NCBI GenBank assembly: GCA_029263725.1
Contig: JAJUFS010000004.1
Coordinates: forward strand, 1 to 55,378
DNA from: Gammaproteobacteria bacterium
GTDB lineage: Bacteria > Pseudomonadota > Gammaproteobacteria > Natronospirales > JAJUFS01
Reading direction: 5' to 3'
DNA length: 55,378 bases
A program made the translations under genes and the position numbers. This document shows, in pieces, positions 26,698-37,477 of the stretch (positions are counted from its first letter, which is position 1; each line of letters opens with the position of its first letter). Under the pieces are notes generated by a model. That model ran no database searches, was not told where the DNA came from, and saw only the letters and a program-made list of their open reading frames with translations.

Positions 26698-26806
26698 TCA
26701 GGCTCTCCGCGGGAAACAGGTCACGGTATGTTTCGCCCGGGCGCCACCTGGCGGCGGCATTTGGAAAAAAACCGAGCGGGATGCGGAACTTATCACAATA
26801 CCTTGC

Positions 26807-26835
26807 TTGCCCAAAGCCCCCTCCATTGCTAGAGT
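26807..26835 (+). promoter_or_regulatory. Candidate promoter for mreB
   Basis: TTGCCC (26807-26812) and TAGAGT (26830-26835) are 17 bases apart, and the -10 carries a TGC extension (TGCTAGAGT). It is 40 bases before the mreB start codon. Confidence 0.5.
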
Positions 26836-26841
26836 GCTTAG

Positions 26842-27918
<1,077 letters not shown>

Positions 27919-28077
27919 GCAAAGACCGCCCGCGGGCGGCAAGCGTGAAGACTGCCAGCCGCGAGGCAAAGGCAGCGGGGTACCGGGGGCAATGAAGCAA
28001 GGGACTCACAGCGCCTGTTCGCCAGGAGCGGGCTTCATGCCCGCCGTTTCCGCTCCGCCAGCCGACGGAAACGCACC

Positions 28078-28968
28078 ATGTCATCAATGAGATCACCTGC
28101 CAGCCGCTGGTCGTTCACCTCCTCCTCAGGCAAGGGCCTGAAAACCTTCCTGCTCATCGTCGTTTCCATCGTGCTGCTGTCGCTGGACCGCCAGGCGCAC
28201 CACCTTGACCAGTTCCGCCGCGGCCTCGCCGTGGTGGTCTACCCGGTGCGCGCTGCGGTGGACGTGCCGTTCAGCGCCTGGGACTGGCTCTCCGCCGCGC
28301 TGGCCTCGCGCGCCGCGCTGCTGCGGGAAAACGAGGCGCTGCGGCGCGAACTCCTTGAAAGCAGCGCTTCCCGGCAGCGTCTCGCCGCCCTGGAAGCGGA
28401 AAACCAGCGGCTGCGCGAGCTGCTCGGCTCCTCCCGCCGGGTGACCCACGACGTGCTGGTCGCCTCGCTGCTGCGCGCCGATTTCGACCCCTTCCGCCAC
28501 CGCGTCACGCTGAACCGCGGCACCAATGACGGCGTCCACGAGGGCATGGCCCTGCTGGACGCCGAGGGCGTGATCGGCCAGGTCACCCTGGCAACACCGT
28601 TTTCCGCCGAGGCGGTGCTCATTTCCGACCCGAACCACGCCATCCCGGTGGAGATCAACCGCAATGGCGTGCGAACGGTGGCGCTGGGCACCGGTGATCT
28701 CGGCCGCCTGGAGCTGCGCTACCTGCAGAACTCCGCCGACGTCGAGGAAGGCGACCTGCTGGTGACCTCGGGGCTGGGTGGCCGCTTCCCGCGCGGCTAC
28801 CCGGTGGCGGTCATCGCCAGCATCCGCCGCGATCCGGGCCAGGCCTTCGCCGAAATCACCGCCCGGCCGCTGGCGCGCCTGGACCGGCTGCGCGAGGTGC
28901 TGCTGGTCAACCCGCGCGGCGACGAACCGCAGCCGGCGACAGGCGATGAGGAGGGCGACGATGAATGA
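28078..28968 (+). CDS. mreC: Rod-shape-determining protein MreC
   Basis: A 296-residue bitopic protein. One transmembrane segment (FLLIVVSIVLLSL, residues about 24-36) is followed by a coiled-coil (ALLRENEALRRELLESSASRQRL, in parts) and the periplasmic beta domains typical of MreC (RVTLNRGTNDGVHEGMALLD, GVIGQVTLATPFSAEAVLISDP). It ends with an acidic tail. It links MreB to PBP2 and RodA. The start codon of mreD overlaps its end. Confidence 0.94.
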   Translation: MSSMRSPASRWSFTSSSGKGLKTFLLIVVSIVLLSLDRQAHHLDQFRRGLAVVVYPVRAAVDVPFSAWDWLSAALASRAALLRENEALRRELLESSASRQRLAALEAENQRLRELLGSSRRVTHDVLVASLLRADFDPFRHRVTLNRGTNDGVHEGMALLDAEGVIGQVTLATPFSAEAVLISDPNHAIPVEINRNGVRTVALGTGDLGRLELRYLQNSADVEEGDLLVTSGLGGRFPRGYPVAVIASIRRDPGQAFAEITARPLARLDRLREVLLVNPRGDEPQPATGDEEGDDE

Positions 28969-29449
28969 CATGCCCGCCCATGGCCGCTGGGTCATCCATC
29001 TTTCGCTGTTCCTCGGCCTGATGCTGGCCGTCTGGCCGTTGCCGGACGCGGTGCAGCCCTACTGGCCCGCCTGGCCGGCGCTGATCCTCATCTACTGGGC
29101 GCTGGCCCTGCCGCACCGCGTGAACGTCGGCACCTTCTGGGTGGTCGGGCTGCTGCTGGACGTGCTCAAGGGCGCGCTGCTCGGCGAGCACGCACTGGCG
29201 CTGACCGTGGTCGCCTGGGCAACCGCCTACTGGCACCTGCAGGTGCGCGTCTTCCCGGTGCACCAGCAGATCGTCGCCATCGGCCTGCTGCTAGGGTTGT
29301 ATGAATTCGTGCTGTTCTGGATCCGCGGCATCGCCGGCGTCGGCCAGCCCCTGTTCCATTCGCTGGCGCCCGTCATCACCAGCGCGCTGGTGTGGCCGTG
29401 GCTGTTCCTGGTGCTGCGCGACCTGCGCCGCCGCCGGCAGGTCAGCTGA
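28961..29449 (+). CDS. mreD: Rod-shape-determining protein MreD
   Basis: 162 residues with about five hydrophobic segments (LSLFLGLMLAVWPLP, WPALILIYWALALP, VGTFWVVGLLLDVLKGALLG among them). The VGLLLDVLKGALLGEHAL stretch is typical of MreD. ATG 28961 overlaps the mreC stop and is in the context GACGATGAATGA. Part of the elongasome membrane core. Confidence 0.93.
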   Translation: MNDMPAHGRWVIHLSLFLGLMLAVWPLPDAVQPYWPAWPALILIYWALALPHRVNVGTFWVVGLLLDVLKGALLGEHALALTVVAWATAYWHLQVRVFPVHQQIVAIGLLLGLYEFVLFWIRGIAGVGQPLFHSLAPVITSALVWPWLFLVLRDLRRRRQVS

Positions 29450-29451
29450 GG

Positions 29452-31311
29452 ATGCGTTCCCGTACCAGCATCAAGGACGAGTGGCGCGAGGTTCGACTGT
29501 TCCAGAACCGCGTCCTGCTCGCGGTCCTGCTGATGTTCCTGATGCTGCTCGGCCTGCTGGTCCGGCTGTACTGGCTGCAGGTGGAGCGGCATCCGCACTA
29601 CGCCACCCTTTCCGAGGGCAACCGGGTCCGCATCCAGACGCTGGCGCCGAACCGCGGCCTGATCTATGACCGCAACGGCATCCTGCTCGCCGAGAACGTG
29701 CCCAACTACCAGCTGGAACTGGTGCCGGAGCAGGTCCAGGACATCGACGAGACCCTGCAGCGGCTGGCTGAAATCATCCACCTGCGTCCCGCCGACATCG
29801 AGCAGTTCGAGAAGCTCCGGCGCACCAAGCGGCGCTTCGAGCCGGTGCCGCTGCGCTACAACCTGAGCGACGAGGAAGTCGCGCGTTTCGCCGTGCACCG
29901 CCAGGACTTCCCGGGCGTGGACATCGAGGCGCGCCTGACGCGCCGCTATCCGCTGGGCCAGATCACGGCGCACGTGGTCGGCTATACCGGCGCGATCACC
30001 GAGCGGGAGCTGGCCGAGCGCGACGCGGCGCGCTACTCCGGCACCTCGCAGATCGGCAAGACCGGCGTGGAGCGCAGCTACGAGGACCGCCTGCACGGCT
30101 ATCCCGGCATACAGCAGGTGGAAACGAACGCGCAGAGCCGCGTGCTGCGCGTGCTGGACACCACCCCGCCAGTGCCCGGCAGCGACATCACGCTCAACAT
30201 CGACGTGCGCCTGCAGAAGGCCGCCTACGACGCGCTGGGCGACTACAAGGGCGCGGTGGTGGCCATCGACCCGCGCAACGGCGAGGTGCTGGCGCTGGTG
30301 TCGAAGCCCTCCTTCAACCCCAACCTGTTCGTGCAGGGCATCGACGCGCGCACCTTCAACGAGCTGCAGAGCGACGCGCGCCGGCCGCTGTTCAATCGCG
30401 CGCTCGCCGGCACCTACCCGCCCGGCTCCACCATCAAGCCGCTGGTCGCGCTCGCCGGCCTGCACTACGGGGTAGTCACCAGCACGCACAGCACCTTCTG
30501 CAACGGCCGCTTCATCCTGCCCGGCAATCCGCGCCCCTACCGCGACTGGAAGCGCACCGGCCACGGGCCGACCACCATGCGCAGCGCGATCGCCGAATCC
30601 TGCGACGTGTATTTCTATGAACTCGCGGTGGAACTGGGCGTGGATCGCATCCATGAATTCCTCGGCTGGTTCGATCTCGGCCGCGTCACCGGCATCGACC
30701 TGCCGGGCGAGAACGGCGGCCTGCTGCCGTCGCGGGAATGGAAGCAGCGCGCGCGGCGCGAGCCCTGGTATCCCGGCGAGACCGTGAACCTCGGCATCGG
30801 CCAGGGCTTCATGCTGACCACGCCGTTGCAGCTGGCCCAGTCCACGGCGCGGCTAGCCAATCGCGGTCGCGCCTTCCTGCCGCGTGTGGTCCGCGGCGTG
30901 CACGACCCGCTGGACCCCGAAATGACGGCATTGCCGCCGGTGGCGCTGCCGGATTACACGGCGCGCGGCGAATGGCATTGGGTGCACATCAGCCAGTCCA
31001 TGCAGGACGTCATGCACGGACGCACCGGCACGGCGCGCGCCGCAGCGCGCGGCACGCCCTATCGCATCGCCGGCAAGACCGGCACGGCGCAGGTTTTCAC
31101 GCTGGCCGCCGAGCAGGAATACAACGCCGAGGAAATCGCCGCGACGCTGCGCGACCACGCGCTGTTCGTGGCATTCGCGCCGGCGGACGATCCGCAGCTG
31201 GTGCTCGCGGTCGTGGTGGAAAACGGCGGCGGCGGCAGCAGCGTGGCCGCGCCGATGGCGAGACAGATATTCGACGCGTGGCTGTTGCCGCAGGAGACCG
31301 TGGCGCCATGA
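29452..31311 (+). CDS. mrdA: Penicillin-binding protein 2
   Basis: The elongation-specific transpeptidase, 619 residues from ATG 29452. It has a short cytoplasmic N-terminus, a transmembrane helix near residues 22-42, the dimerisation domain, and the catalytic triad motifs: STIK with Ser326, SCD with Ser383, and KTGTAQ with Lys542. SCD in the second motif is common in PBP2. It works with RodA, the next gene, to insert glycan strands along the side wall. Confidence 0.96.
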   Translation: MRSRTSIKDEWREVRLFQNRVLLAVLLMFLMLLGLLVRLYWLQVERHPHYATLSEGNRVRIQTLAPNRGLIYDRNGILLAENVPNYQLELVPEQVQDIDETLQRLAEIIHLRPADIEQFEKLRRTKRRFEPVPLRYNLSDEEVARFAVHRQDFPGVDIEARLTRRYPLGQITAHVVGYTGAITERELAERDAARYSGTSQIGKTGVERSYEDRLHGYPGIQQVETNAQSRVLRVLDTTPPVPGSDITLNIDVRLQKAAYDALGDYKGAVVAIDPRNGEVLALVSKPSFNPNLFVQGIDARTFNELQSDARRPLFNRALAGTYPPGSTIKPLVALAGLHYGVVTSTHSTFCNGRFILPGNPRPYRDWKRTGHGPTTMRSAIAESCDVYFYELAVELGVDRIHEFLGWFDLGRVTGIDLPGENGGLLPSREWKQRARREPWYPGETVNLGIGQGFMLTTPLQLAQSTARLANRGRAFLPRVVRGVHDPLDPEMTALPPVALPDYTARGEWHWVHISQSMQDVMHGRTGTARAAARGTPYRIAGKTGTAQVFTLAAEQEYNAEEIAATLRDHALFVAFAPADDPQLVLAVVVENGGGGSSVAAPMARQIFDAWLLPQETVAP

Positions 31312-32426
31312 ACATGAATCGCAACCCGTCCTCGCCCATCGCCCAGCTGCTGCGCGGCCTGCACCTGGATCTGCCGCTGCTCGCGGGACTGTTGGCGCTG
31401 ATGGGCATCAGCATGGTGGTGCTGTGGAGCGCGGGCGGCGAAAGCTCCGCGCTGCTGTTCCGCCAGGGCTTGCGTCTCGCCATCGCGCTCGCCGGCATGC
31501 TGTTCATCGCCCAGGTCTCGCCGCACTACCTGCGCATGTGGACGCCCTGGGTGTATCTCGCCGGCGTGGTGCTGCTGCTGCTGGTGCTGGTAACCGGCGA
31601 CATCGGCAAGGGCGCGCAGCGCTGGCTGGATCTCGGCTTCGTGCGTTTCCAGCCCTCGGAGCTGATGAAGCTTGCCGTGCCGATGATGGTGGCCTGGTAT
31701 CTCAACGACCGGCCGCTGCCGCCGCGCTTCGCCGATCTGCTGGTGGCGGGCCTGATCGTCGCGATTCCGGCGGCGCTGATCATCGAGCAGCCTGACCTCG
31801 GCACCTCGCTGCTGGTGATCAGCGGCGGTGCGTTCGCGATCTTTCTCGCCGGGCTGCGCTGGCGCTGGATACTCGGGCTTTTCGCAATGTTCGCGGTGGC
31901 CGCGCCGCTCGCCTGGCACTTCATGCTGCACAACTACCAGAAGCAGCGCGTGCTCACCTTCCTCAACCCGGAAAGCGATCCGCTCAACACCGGCTATCAC
32001 ATCATCCAGTCGAAGATCGCGATCGGCTCGGGCGGGCTGTTCGGCAAGGGCTGGCTGAACGGCACGCAATCGCAGCTCGAGTTCCTGCCGGAACGGCACA
32101 CGGACTTCATCTTCGCGGTGATCGGCGAGGAGTTCGGCCTGCTGGGCGCGGCGCTGGTGCTCGCCGTGTACGCCTACGTGATCGCGCGCGGCCTGTACAT
32201 GGCGCTGCAGGCGGACAAGACCTATGAGCGCATCGTCGCCGGCAGTCTCACGCTGACCTTCTTCGTCTACGTGTTCGTCAACGTCGGCATGGTGACCGGC
32301 CTTTTGCCGGTGGTAGGCGTGCCGCTGCCGCTCATCAGTTATGGCGGCACCTCGATGGTGACCCTGCTTGGGGGTTTCGGTATCCTCATGAGCATTCACT
32401 CTCATCGCAGGTTCGTATCGCACTGA
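31308..32426 (+). CDS. rodA: Rod-shape glycosyltransferase RodA
   Basis: A SEDS-family polymerase of 372 residues with about ten transmembrane segments. The conserved stretches are GAQRWLDLGFVRFQPSELMK, IEQPDLGTSLLV, HTDFIFAVIGEEFG (with the catalytic Asp region) and LPLISYGGTSM. It overlaps mrdA by 4 bases and mltB by 1, so the elongation block is tightly coupled. It polymerises lipid II into glycan strands. Confidence 0.96.
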   Translation: MNMNRNPSSPIAQLLRGLHLDLPLLAGLLALMGISMVVLWSAGGESSALLFRQGLRLAIALAGMLFIAQVSPHYLRMWTPWVYLAGVVLLLLVLVTGDIGKGAQRWLDLGFVRFQPSELMKLAVPMMVAWYLNDRPLPPRFADLLVAGLIVAIPAALIIEQPDLGTSLLVISGGAFAIFLAGLRWRWILGLFAMFAVAAPLAWHFMLHNYQKQRVLTFLNPESDPLNTGYHIIQSKIAIGSGGLFGKGWLNGTQSQLEFLPERHTDFIFAVIGEEFGLLGAALVLAVYAYVIARGLYMALQADKTYERIVAGSLTLTFFVYVFVNVGMVTGLLPVVGVPLPLISYGGTSMVTLLGGFGILMSIHSHRRFVSH

Positions 32427-33385
32427 TGCGCAGACTCCTCGCCCTGGCGCTGCTTGTTGCCGCGCCGCACGCACTGCACGCAGCGGATTACCGCTCGCAT
32501 CCGCAGTATCCCGCGTTCGCGAAAAAGCTGGTCGAGAAGCACGGCTACAGCCGCGACGAGATCGATGCGCTTTTCGAAGGCGTGACGCATCAGGAGAAGA
32601 TCATCGAGCTGATCACGCGGCCGGCGGAGTCCAGGGCCTGGCACGAATACCGGCCGATCTTCATCACCGACGCGCGCATCGAGGCGGGCCGCGCGTTCAT
32701 GCGCGAGCATGCGGAAACGCTGGAACGCGCCGAGCACGAGTTCGGCGTGGACCGCGAGATCATCGCGGCCATCATCGGCGTGGAAACCTTCTACGGGCGC
32801 ATCAGCGGTTCCTGGCGCGTGCTGGAAGCGCTGGCGACGCTGGGCTTCGGCTATCCGCCGCGCGCGAGCTTCTTCCTTTCCGAGCTGGAGCATTTCCTGC
32901 TGCTGGTGCGCGAGGAAGCCATCGATCCTGCCGCCATCACCGGCTCGTATGCCGGCGCCATGGGCGGAGGACAGTTCATCCCGAGTTCCTATCGCGCCTA
33001 TGCGGTGGATTTCGACGGCGACGGCAAGCGCGACCTGTGGAACTCCTGGCCGGATGTGATCGGCAGCGTCGCGAACTACTTTGCCAGGCACAACTGGCGC
33101 TTCCGCGAGACCATCGCGGTGCCCGCCGCCGTGCCGCAATCGGTCACGCCGCCACTCGCCGAACAGGGCATGAAGACCATGTCGGCCGCCGCGCTGCGTG
33201 CCGCCGGCGTGGTGTTCACCGAGGGCGTGAGCGACGACCAGGACGTCCGTTTCGTCGTGCTGCAGCAGGCGGAAGGCGCGGATTACTGGATCGGCCTGCA
33301 CAACTTCGGCGTGATCAACCGCTACAACCGCAGTCCACTGTACGCGATGGCGGTGATGGAACTCGCTGGAACGATCAGGGAGTAG
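32426..33385 (+). CDS. mltB: Membrane-bound lytic transglycosylase B
   Basis: 319 residues with a signal peptide ending LHAAD rather than a lipobox, so probably periplasmic rather than lipid-anchored. Catalytic Glu120 lies in GVETFYG, with the MltB sequences AGAMGGGQFIPSSY and INRYNRSPLYAMAV. It cleaves glycan strands to make room for insertion. Start overlaps the rodA stop (TGATG). Confidence 0.93.
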   Translation: MRRLLALALLVAAPHALHAADYRSHPQYPAFAKKLVEKHGYSRDEIDALFEGVTHQEKIIELITRPAESRAWHEYRPIFITDARIEAGRAFMREHAETLERAEHEFGVDREIIAAIIGVETFYGRISGSWRVLEALATLGFGYPPRASFFLSELEHFLLLVREEAIDPAAITGSYAGAMGGGQFIPSSYRAYAVDFDGDGKRDLWNSWPDVIGSVANYFARHNWRFRETIAVPAAVPQSVTPPLAEQGMKTMSAAALRAAGVVFTEGVSDDQDVRFVVLQQAEGADYWIGLHNFGVINRYNRSPLYAMAVMELAGTIRE

Positions 33386-33418
33386 ACGGCCCCAAGGCCG
33401 CAGCTATCCGGGGTGGGA

Positions 33419-34222
33419 ATGGTGAACAAGCGCCTGTCACTGACGTTGCTGCTGGCATTGCTGCTCGGCGGCTGCAGCAGCACCGGACCCGCGTTCGTCA
33501 ACGATGACGCCGCGCCCACGGGGCACTTCGACGCCAGCGGCATTCCCGATGCCGTGCCGAAGCCCGAGCCGCGCAGCCGCTACGGCAACCCGAAGAGCTA
33601 CGTGGTGTTCGGCAAGGAATACCGCGTCATGGAGGATGCCAGGGGCTTCCGCGAGAGCGGCATCGCCAGCTGGTACGGCACCAAGTTCCACGGCCGGCGC
33701 ACTTCCAGCGGCGAACCCTACGACATGTACAAGATGACGGCGGCGCACAAGTCGCTGCCGCTGCCGAGCTACGTGCGCGTCACCAACAAGCGCAACGGCA
33801 AGAGCGTCATCGTGCGGGTGAATGACCGCGGCCCCTTCCATGACGGCCGCATCATCGACCTGTCCTATGCCGCGGCGCTCAAGCTCGACGTGGTCGCGAC
33901 CGGCACGGCGCCGGTGGAAATCGAGGTGATCGACGTCGACACCTGGGCGGCCGCACCGGCGCAGGCGCCGGCGAAAACGCCGCCCGGGCCTGCCGGCAGC
34001 CTGTACATCCAGCTCGGTGCCTTCTCCGAGTCGAACAACGCGCTCGGCCTGAAATCCCGCCTCGAGGGCGCCGGCATCCGCCCGGTGCGCGTCGCGGAAG
34101 AGACCGACCGCCGCCTGTATCGCGTGCGCGTCGGGCCCTTCGAGAGCGCCGATCGCGCCGACGAGACCGCGCTCAGGCTGGTGGCGCTGGGCATCAGCGA
34201 CTTTCACATCGTCGCCGAGTAG
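33419..34222 (+). CDS. rlpA: RlpA-type septal lytic transglycosylase with SPOR domain
   Basis: From ATG 33419 (267 residues; GTG 33413 also possible). A lipobox LLGGC near residue 20 indicates a lipoprotein. The double-psi beta-barrel domain spans GIASWYGTKFHGRRTSSGEPYD to RVNDRGPFHDGRIIDLSYAAA, with the catalytic Asp in NDRGP. After a Pro/Ala linker comes a C-terminal SPOR domain (LYIQLGAFSESNNALGLKSRL) that binds bare septal glycan. It lies between mltB and dac. Confidence 0.92.
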   Translation: MVNKRLSLTLLLALLLGGCSSTGPAFVNDDAAPTGHFDASGIPDAVPKPEPRSRYGNPKSYVVFGKEYRVMEDARGFRESGIASWYGTKFHGRRTSSGEPYDMYKMTAAHKSLPLPSYVRVTNKRNGKSVIVRVNDRGPFHDGRIIDLSYAAALKLDVVATGTAPVEIEVIDVDTWAAAPAQAPAKTPPGPAGSLYIQLGAFSESNNALGLKSRLEGAGIRPVRVAEETDRRLYRVRVGPFESADRADETALRLVALGISDFHIVAE

Positions 34223-34322
34223 CCGTTCCGTGAAGTGCGCGGGTGCAGCTGTCGCATGCCCGCGATAGAATGCCCGCTTTCCGCGCATTCCTTTCGCGAA
34301 ACAGAATTCGCACGGAGTTTCC

Positions 34323-35459
34323 ATGCTGCTTCGACGCCTTTCCGTCCTGCTGGGCCTCGCGCTGTGGCTGAATGCCGCCAGTGCGGCAGTGCCCCTGCCC
34401 TCGCCTCCTTCCATCCCCGGCTCCAGCCACATCCTGGTCGATTTCCATACCGGGGAAGTGCTCGCGGAAAAGAATCCCGACGAACGCGTCGAGCCCGCGA
34501 GCATCACCAAGGTGATGACCACCTACGTGATCTTCAAGCAGCTCGAGGCCGGCACCCTGTCGCTGGACGACATGGTGACGGTGAGCGAGAAGGCCTGGCG
34601 GGCGCCGGGATCGCGGATGTTCATCGAGGTCGGCAAGAGGATCTCGGTGCAGGACCTCCTCAAGGGCGTGATCATCCAGTCCGGCAATGACGCTTCCATC
34701 GCGCTTGCCGAGCATGTCGCCGGCACCGAGGAAAGCTTCGCGGATCTCATGAACCAGTACGCCGCGCAGCTCGGTCTCACCGGTTCGCACTTCGTCAACG
34801 CCACCGGCCTGCCGCATCCCGAGCATTACGTCACCGCGCGCGACGTGGCCATGCTGGCGCGCGCCATGATCCGTGACTTCCCCGACTACTACACCTGGTA
34901 CTCCGAGCGCGAGTTCACCTGGAACGGCATTCGCCAGTCCAACCGCAACCTGCTGCTGTACCGCGATGATCGCGTCGACGGCATGAAGACCGGTCACACC
35001 GAGTCCGCCGGCTACTGCCTGGTGTCCTCCGCGAAGGATGGCGACATGCGCCTGATCTCGGTGGTGATGGGCACGAGCGGCGACCGCGAGCGCGCCGACG
35101 CCAGCCAGGCGCTGCTCAATTACGGCTTCCGCTTCTTCGAGACGCACAAGCTGTATGCCGCGGGCGCGGAGCTGTCGCGCGTGAAGATCTGGAAGGGCGC
35201 AAGCGAGGACGTCGGGCTTGCCTCCGCCCAGGACATCTACGTCACCATTCCGCGCGGCCGCTACGGCGAGCTTGACGCCGCCATGGACCTCGGCAAGGCC
35301 ATCGTCGCGCCGGTCGCCCCGGGCGACGTGCTGGGCGTGGTCCGGGTGAGCCTGGACGGCCGCGAACTGGTGCGCGCGCCGCTCACGCCGGTGGAGGCGG
35401 TCGAGCAGGGCGGACTGTTCCGCCGCATGGTGGACTCCGTGCTGATGCTCTTCGAGTAA
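34323..35459 (+). CDS. dacA: D-alanyl-D-alanine carboxypeptidase (PBP5/6 type)
   Basis: 378 residues with a signal peptide cleaved near ASAAVP. The penicillin-binding motifs are SITK (Ser60, Lys63), SGN at Ser120 ([12 protein letters not shown]), and KTG at Lys222 ([11 protein letters not shown]). A C-terminal beta domain and an amphipathic tail ([15 protein letters not shown]) would hold it to the inner membrane. It trims pentapeptides. A -10-like TAGAAT lies at 34266-34271. It is followed 3 bases later by ybeD. Confidence 0.95.
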   Translation: MLLRRLSVLLGLALWLNAASAAVPLPSPPSIPGSSHILVDFHTGEVLAEKNPDERVEPASITKVMTTYVIFKQLEAGTLSLDDMVTVSEKAWRAPGSRMFIEVGKRISVQDLLKGVIIQSGNDASIALAEHVAGTEESFADLMNQYAAQLGLTGSHFVNATGLPHPEHYVTARDVAMLARAMIRDFPDYYTWYSEREFTWNGIRQSNRNLLLYRDDRVDGMKTGHTESAGYCLVSSAKDGDMRLISVVMGTSGDRERADASQALLNYGFRFFETHKLYAAGAELSRVKIWKGASEDVGLASAQDIYVTIPRGRYGELDAAMDLGKAIVAPVAPGDVLGVVRVSLDGRELVRAPLTPVEAVEQGGLFRRMVDSVLMLFE

Positions 35460-35462
35460 GCG

Positions 35463-35723
35463 ATGGCCGACGAGAAACTGCTGAAGTTTCCCTGCGAGTA
35501 CCCCATCAAGGTGATGGGCCGCAACACCATGGAGTTCGAACCGGAAATGCTGGCAATCTTCGGCCGGCACGTGGACATCCGCAACGCCGCGGTGCGCAGC
35601 CAGCTGTCCGGCTCGGAGAAGTTCCTGTCCGTGACCGTGACCTTCCGCGCCACCAGCCAGGCACAGCTGGACGCGCTCTACCGCGAGCTGACCGCCAACA
35701 AGAAGGTGCTGTTTTGCCTGTGA
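35463..35723 (+). CDS. ybeD: YbeD-family protein (DUF493)
   Basis: 86 residues, the normal size. The conserved opening [13 protein letters not shown] and the later [21 protein letters not shown] fit the ACT-like fold of YbeD. It is always found between dacA and lipB in gammaproteobacteria, as here, and may bind a small ligand, but no function is proven. Confidence 0.92.
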   Translation: MADEKLLKFPCEYPIKVMGRNTMEFEPEMLAIFGRHVDIRNAAVRSQLSGSEKFLSVTVTFRATSQAQLDALYRELTANKKVLFCL

Positions 35724-36361
35724 ATACGCCTGAGCTGCCGCTGTTCCGCGACCTGGGCACGGACGTTCCGTATGAACCCACCTGGCGGAAGATGCAGGCG
35801 CTCACCGCCGAACGCGACGACGACACCCCGGACGAGATCTGGTTCCTGCAGCATCCGCCGGTGTTCACCATGGGCCTCAATGGCAAGCCGGAACACGTGC
35901 TCGCCGCCGGCGACATCCCGGTGGTCAACATCGATCGCGGCGGCCAGGTGACCTATCACGGTCCGGGCCAGCTGGTGGTCTATCCGATGGTGAACCTGCG
36001 CCGCCGCGGGCTTGGCGTGCGCGCGCTGGTGGAAGCGCTGGAAAACGCCGTCATCGACACCTTGCAGGATTTCGGCATCGAGGCGCGCTCGCGCCGCGAC
36101 GCACCAGGCGTGTACACCCCCGACGGCGCCAAGATCGCCGCGCTCGGCCTGCGGGTGCGGCGCGGCTGCAGTTATCACGGGCTCGCCTTCAACGTGAACA
36201 TGGACCTCGAGCCCTTCCAGCGCATCAACCCCTGCGGCTACGCGGGCATGCAGGTCACCCAGGTCGTCGATCTTGGCGGCCCGGGCGATGTCGCCGTGGT
36301 GGCCGAGGCGCTGAAGCCGCACTTGCTCCGGCATCTGCGGTACAATTCGCCGTCCCTCTGA
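35714..36361 (+). CDS. lipB: Octanoyltransferase LipB
   Basis: Transfers octanoyl from acyl-ACP to lipoyl domains. The 215-residue frame starts at TTG 35714, with AAGGTG five bases before it; GTG 35720, overlapping the ybeD stop, is an alternative. Signature: [19 protein letters not shown]-like (here [16 protein letters not shown]), [11 protein letters not shown], and the active-site Cys in [13 protein letters not shown]. It lies between ybeD and lipA. Confidence 0.94.
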   Translation: MPVNTPELPLFRDLGTDVPYEPTWRKMQALTAERDDDTPDEIWFLQHPPVFTMGLNGKPEHVLAAGDIPVVNIDRGGQVTYHGPGQLVVYPMVNLRRRGLGVRALVEALENAVIDTLQDFGIEARSRRDAPGVYTPDGAKIAALGLRVRRGCSYHGLAFNVNMDLEPFQRINPCGYAGMQVTQVVDLGGPGDVAVVAEALKPHLLRHLRYNSPSL

Positions 36362-36413
36362 GCCGCGCGACGACCCGTCGCCCCCCTTGCTCCCGTCAAA
36401 ATTCGAGGTTCGC

Positions 36414-37391
36414 ATGACCGACGCCACGCGCCCCCGCCCCCCGAAAATCGAAGCCGGCACCAAGATGTCCGCCGCGGAAAAGATGGCGCGCATCCCGGTC
36501 AAGATCGAACCTACCACCGAGCGGCAGCGCAAGCCGGACTGGATCCGCGCCAGGTCGCCGGCCACGCCGGAAGTGGCGCGCCTGAAGAAGATCCTGCGCG
36601 ACAACAAGCTGCACACGGTGTGCGAGGAAGCGAGCTGCCCGAATATCGGTGAATGCTTCGGTCATGGCACCGCGACGTTCATGATCATGGGCGACATCTG
36701 CACCCGCCGCTGCACCTTCTGCGACGTGGCGCATGGCCGTCCCAACGCGCTCGATCCCGAGGAGCCGAAGAATCTCGCCCGCACCATCGCCGCGATGGGA
36801 CTGAAGTACGTGGTGATCACCTCGGTGGACCGCGATGACCTCAAGGACGGCGGCGCGCAGCATTTCGTGGACTGCATCCGCGCCACGCGCGAAGTCACGC
36901 CGGAGACCCGCATTGAAGTGCTGGTGCCGGACTTCCGCGGCCGCATGGACGTGGCGCTCGGCATCATGCACCAGGCGCCGCCGGACGTGTTCAATCACAA
37001 CCTCGAGACCGTGCAGCGCCTCTATCGCGAGGTGCGCCCGGGCTCCGACTACCAGCACTCCATGACGCTGCTGAAGCGCTTCAAGGATGAGCATCCGGAC
37101 GTGATCACCAAGTCCGGCATCATGGTCGGCCTTGGCGAGACCATGGACGAGATCTTCGAAGTGATGCAGCACCTGCGCGACCACGACGTCGACATGCTGA
37201 CCGTGGGCCAGTACCTGCAGCCGACGCGCTTCCACCACCCGGTGGTGCGTTTCGTGCATCCGGACGAGTTCAAGGAAATCGAACGCCGCGGCTACGAGAT
37301 GGGCTTCTCGCACGTCGCTTCCGGCCCGCTGGTGCGTTCCTCCTATCACGCGGACCTGCAGGCGAAGGAACTGGTCGAAAAGGCCGGCTGA
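36414..37391 (+). CDS. lipA: Lipoyl synthase LipA
   Basis: A radical-SAM enzyme that adds two sulfurs to octanoyl groups. From ATG 36414 it has 325 residues, with CGAGG before the ATG; the upstream ATG at 36387 is less likely. The first cluster is in [13 protein letters not shown], and the radical-SAM CxxxCxxC is CTRRCTFCD. The C-terminal RSSYHAD is typical. It closes the dacA-ybeD-lipB-lipA run. A -10-like TACAAT is at 36341-36346. Confidence 0.96.
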   Translation: MTDATRPRPPKIEAGTKMSAAEKMARIPVKIEPTTERQRKPDWIRARSPATPEVARLKKILRDNKLHTVCEEASCPNIGECFGHGTATFMIMGDICTRRCTFCDVAHGRPNALDPEEPKNLARTIAAMGLKYVVITSVDRDDLKDGGAQHFVDCIRATREVTPETRIEVLVPDFRGRMDVALGIMHQAPPDVFNHNLETVQRLYREVRPGSDYQHSMTLLKRFKDEHPDVITKSGIMVGLGETMDEIFEVMQHLRDHDVDMLTVGQYLQPTRFHHPVVRFVHPDEFKEIERRGYEMGFSHVASGPLVRSSYHADLQAKELVEKAG

Positions 37392-37477
37392 ACACCGCAA
37401 GGATAGGCTGTTCCACGTATTTCCGCGCTGCGCGTTACTCCCAATCTAGGAAGCACCCTGGATTCGCTGGGAGCAAC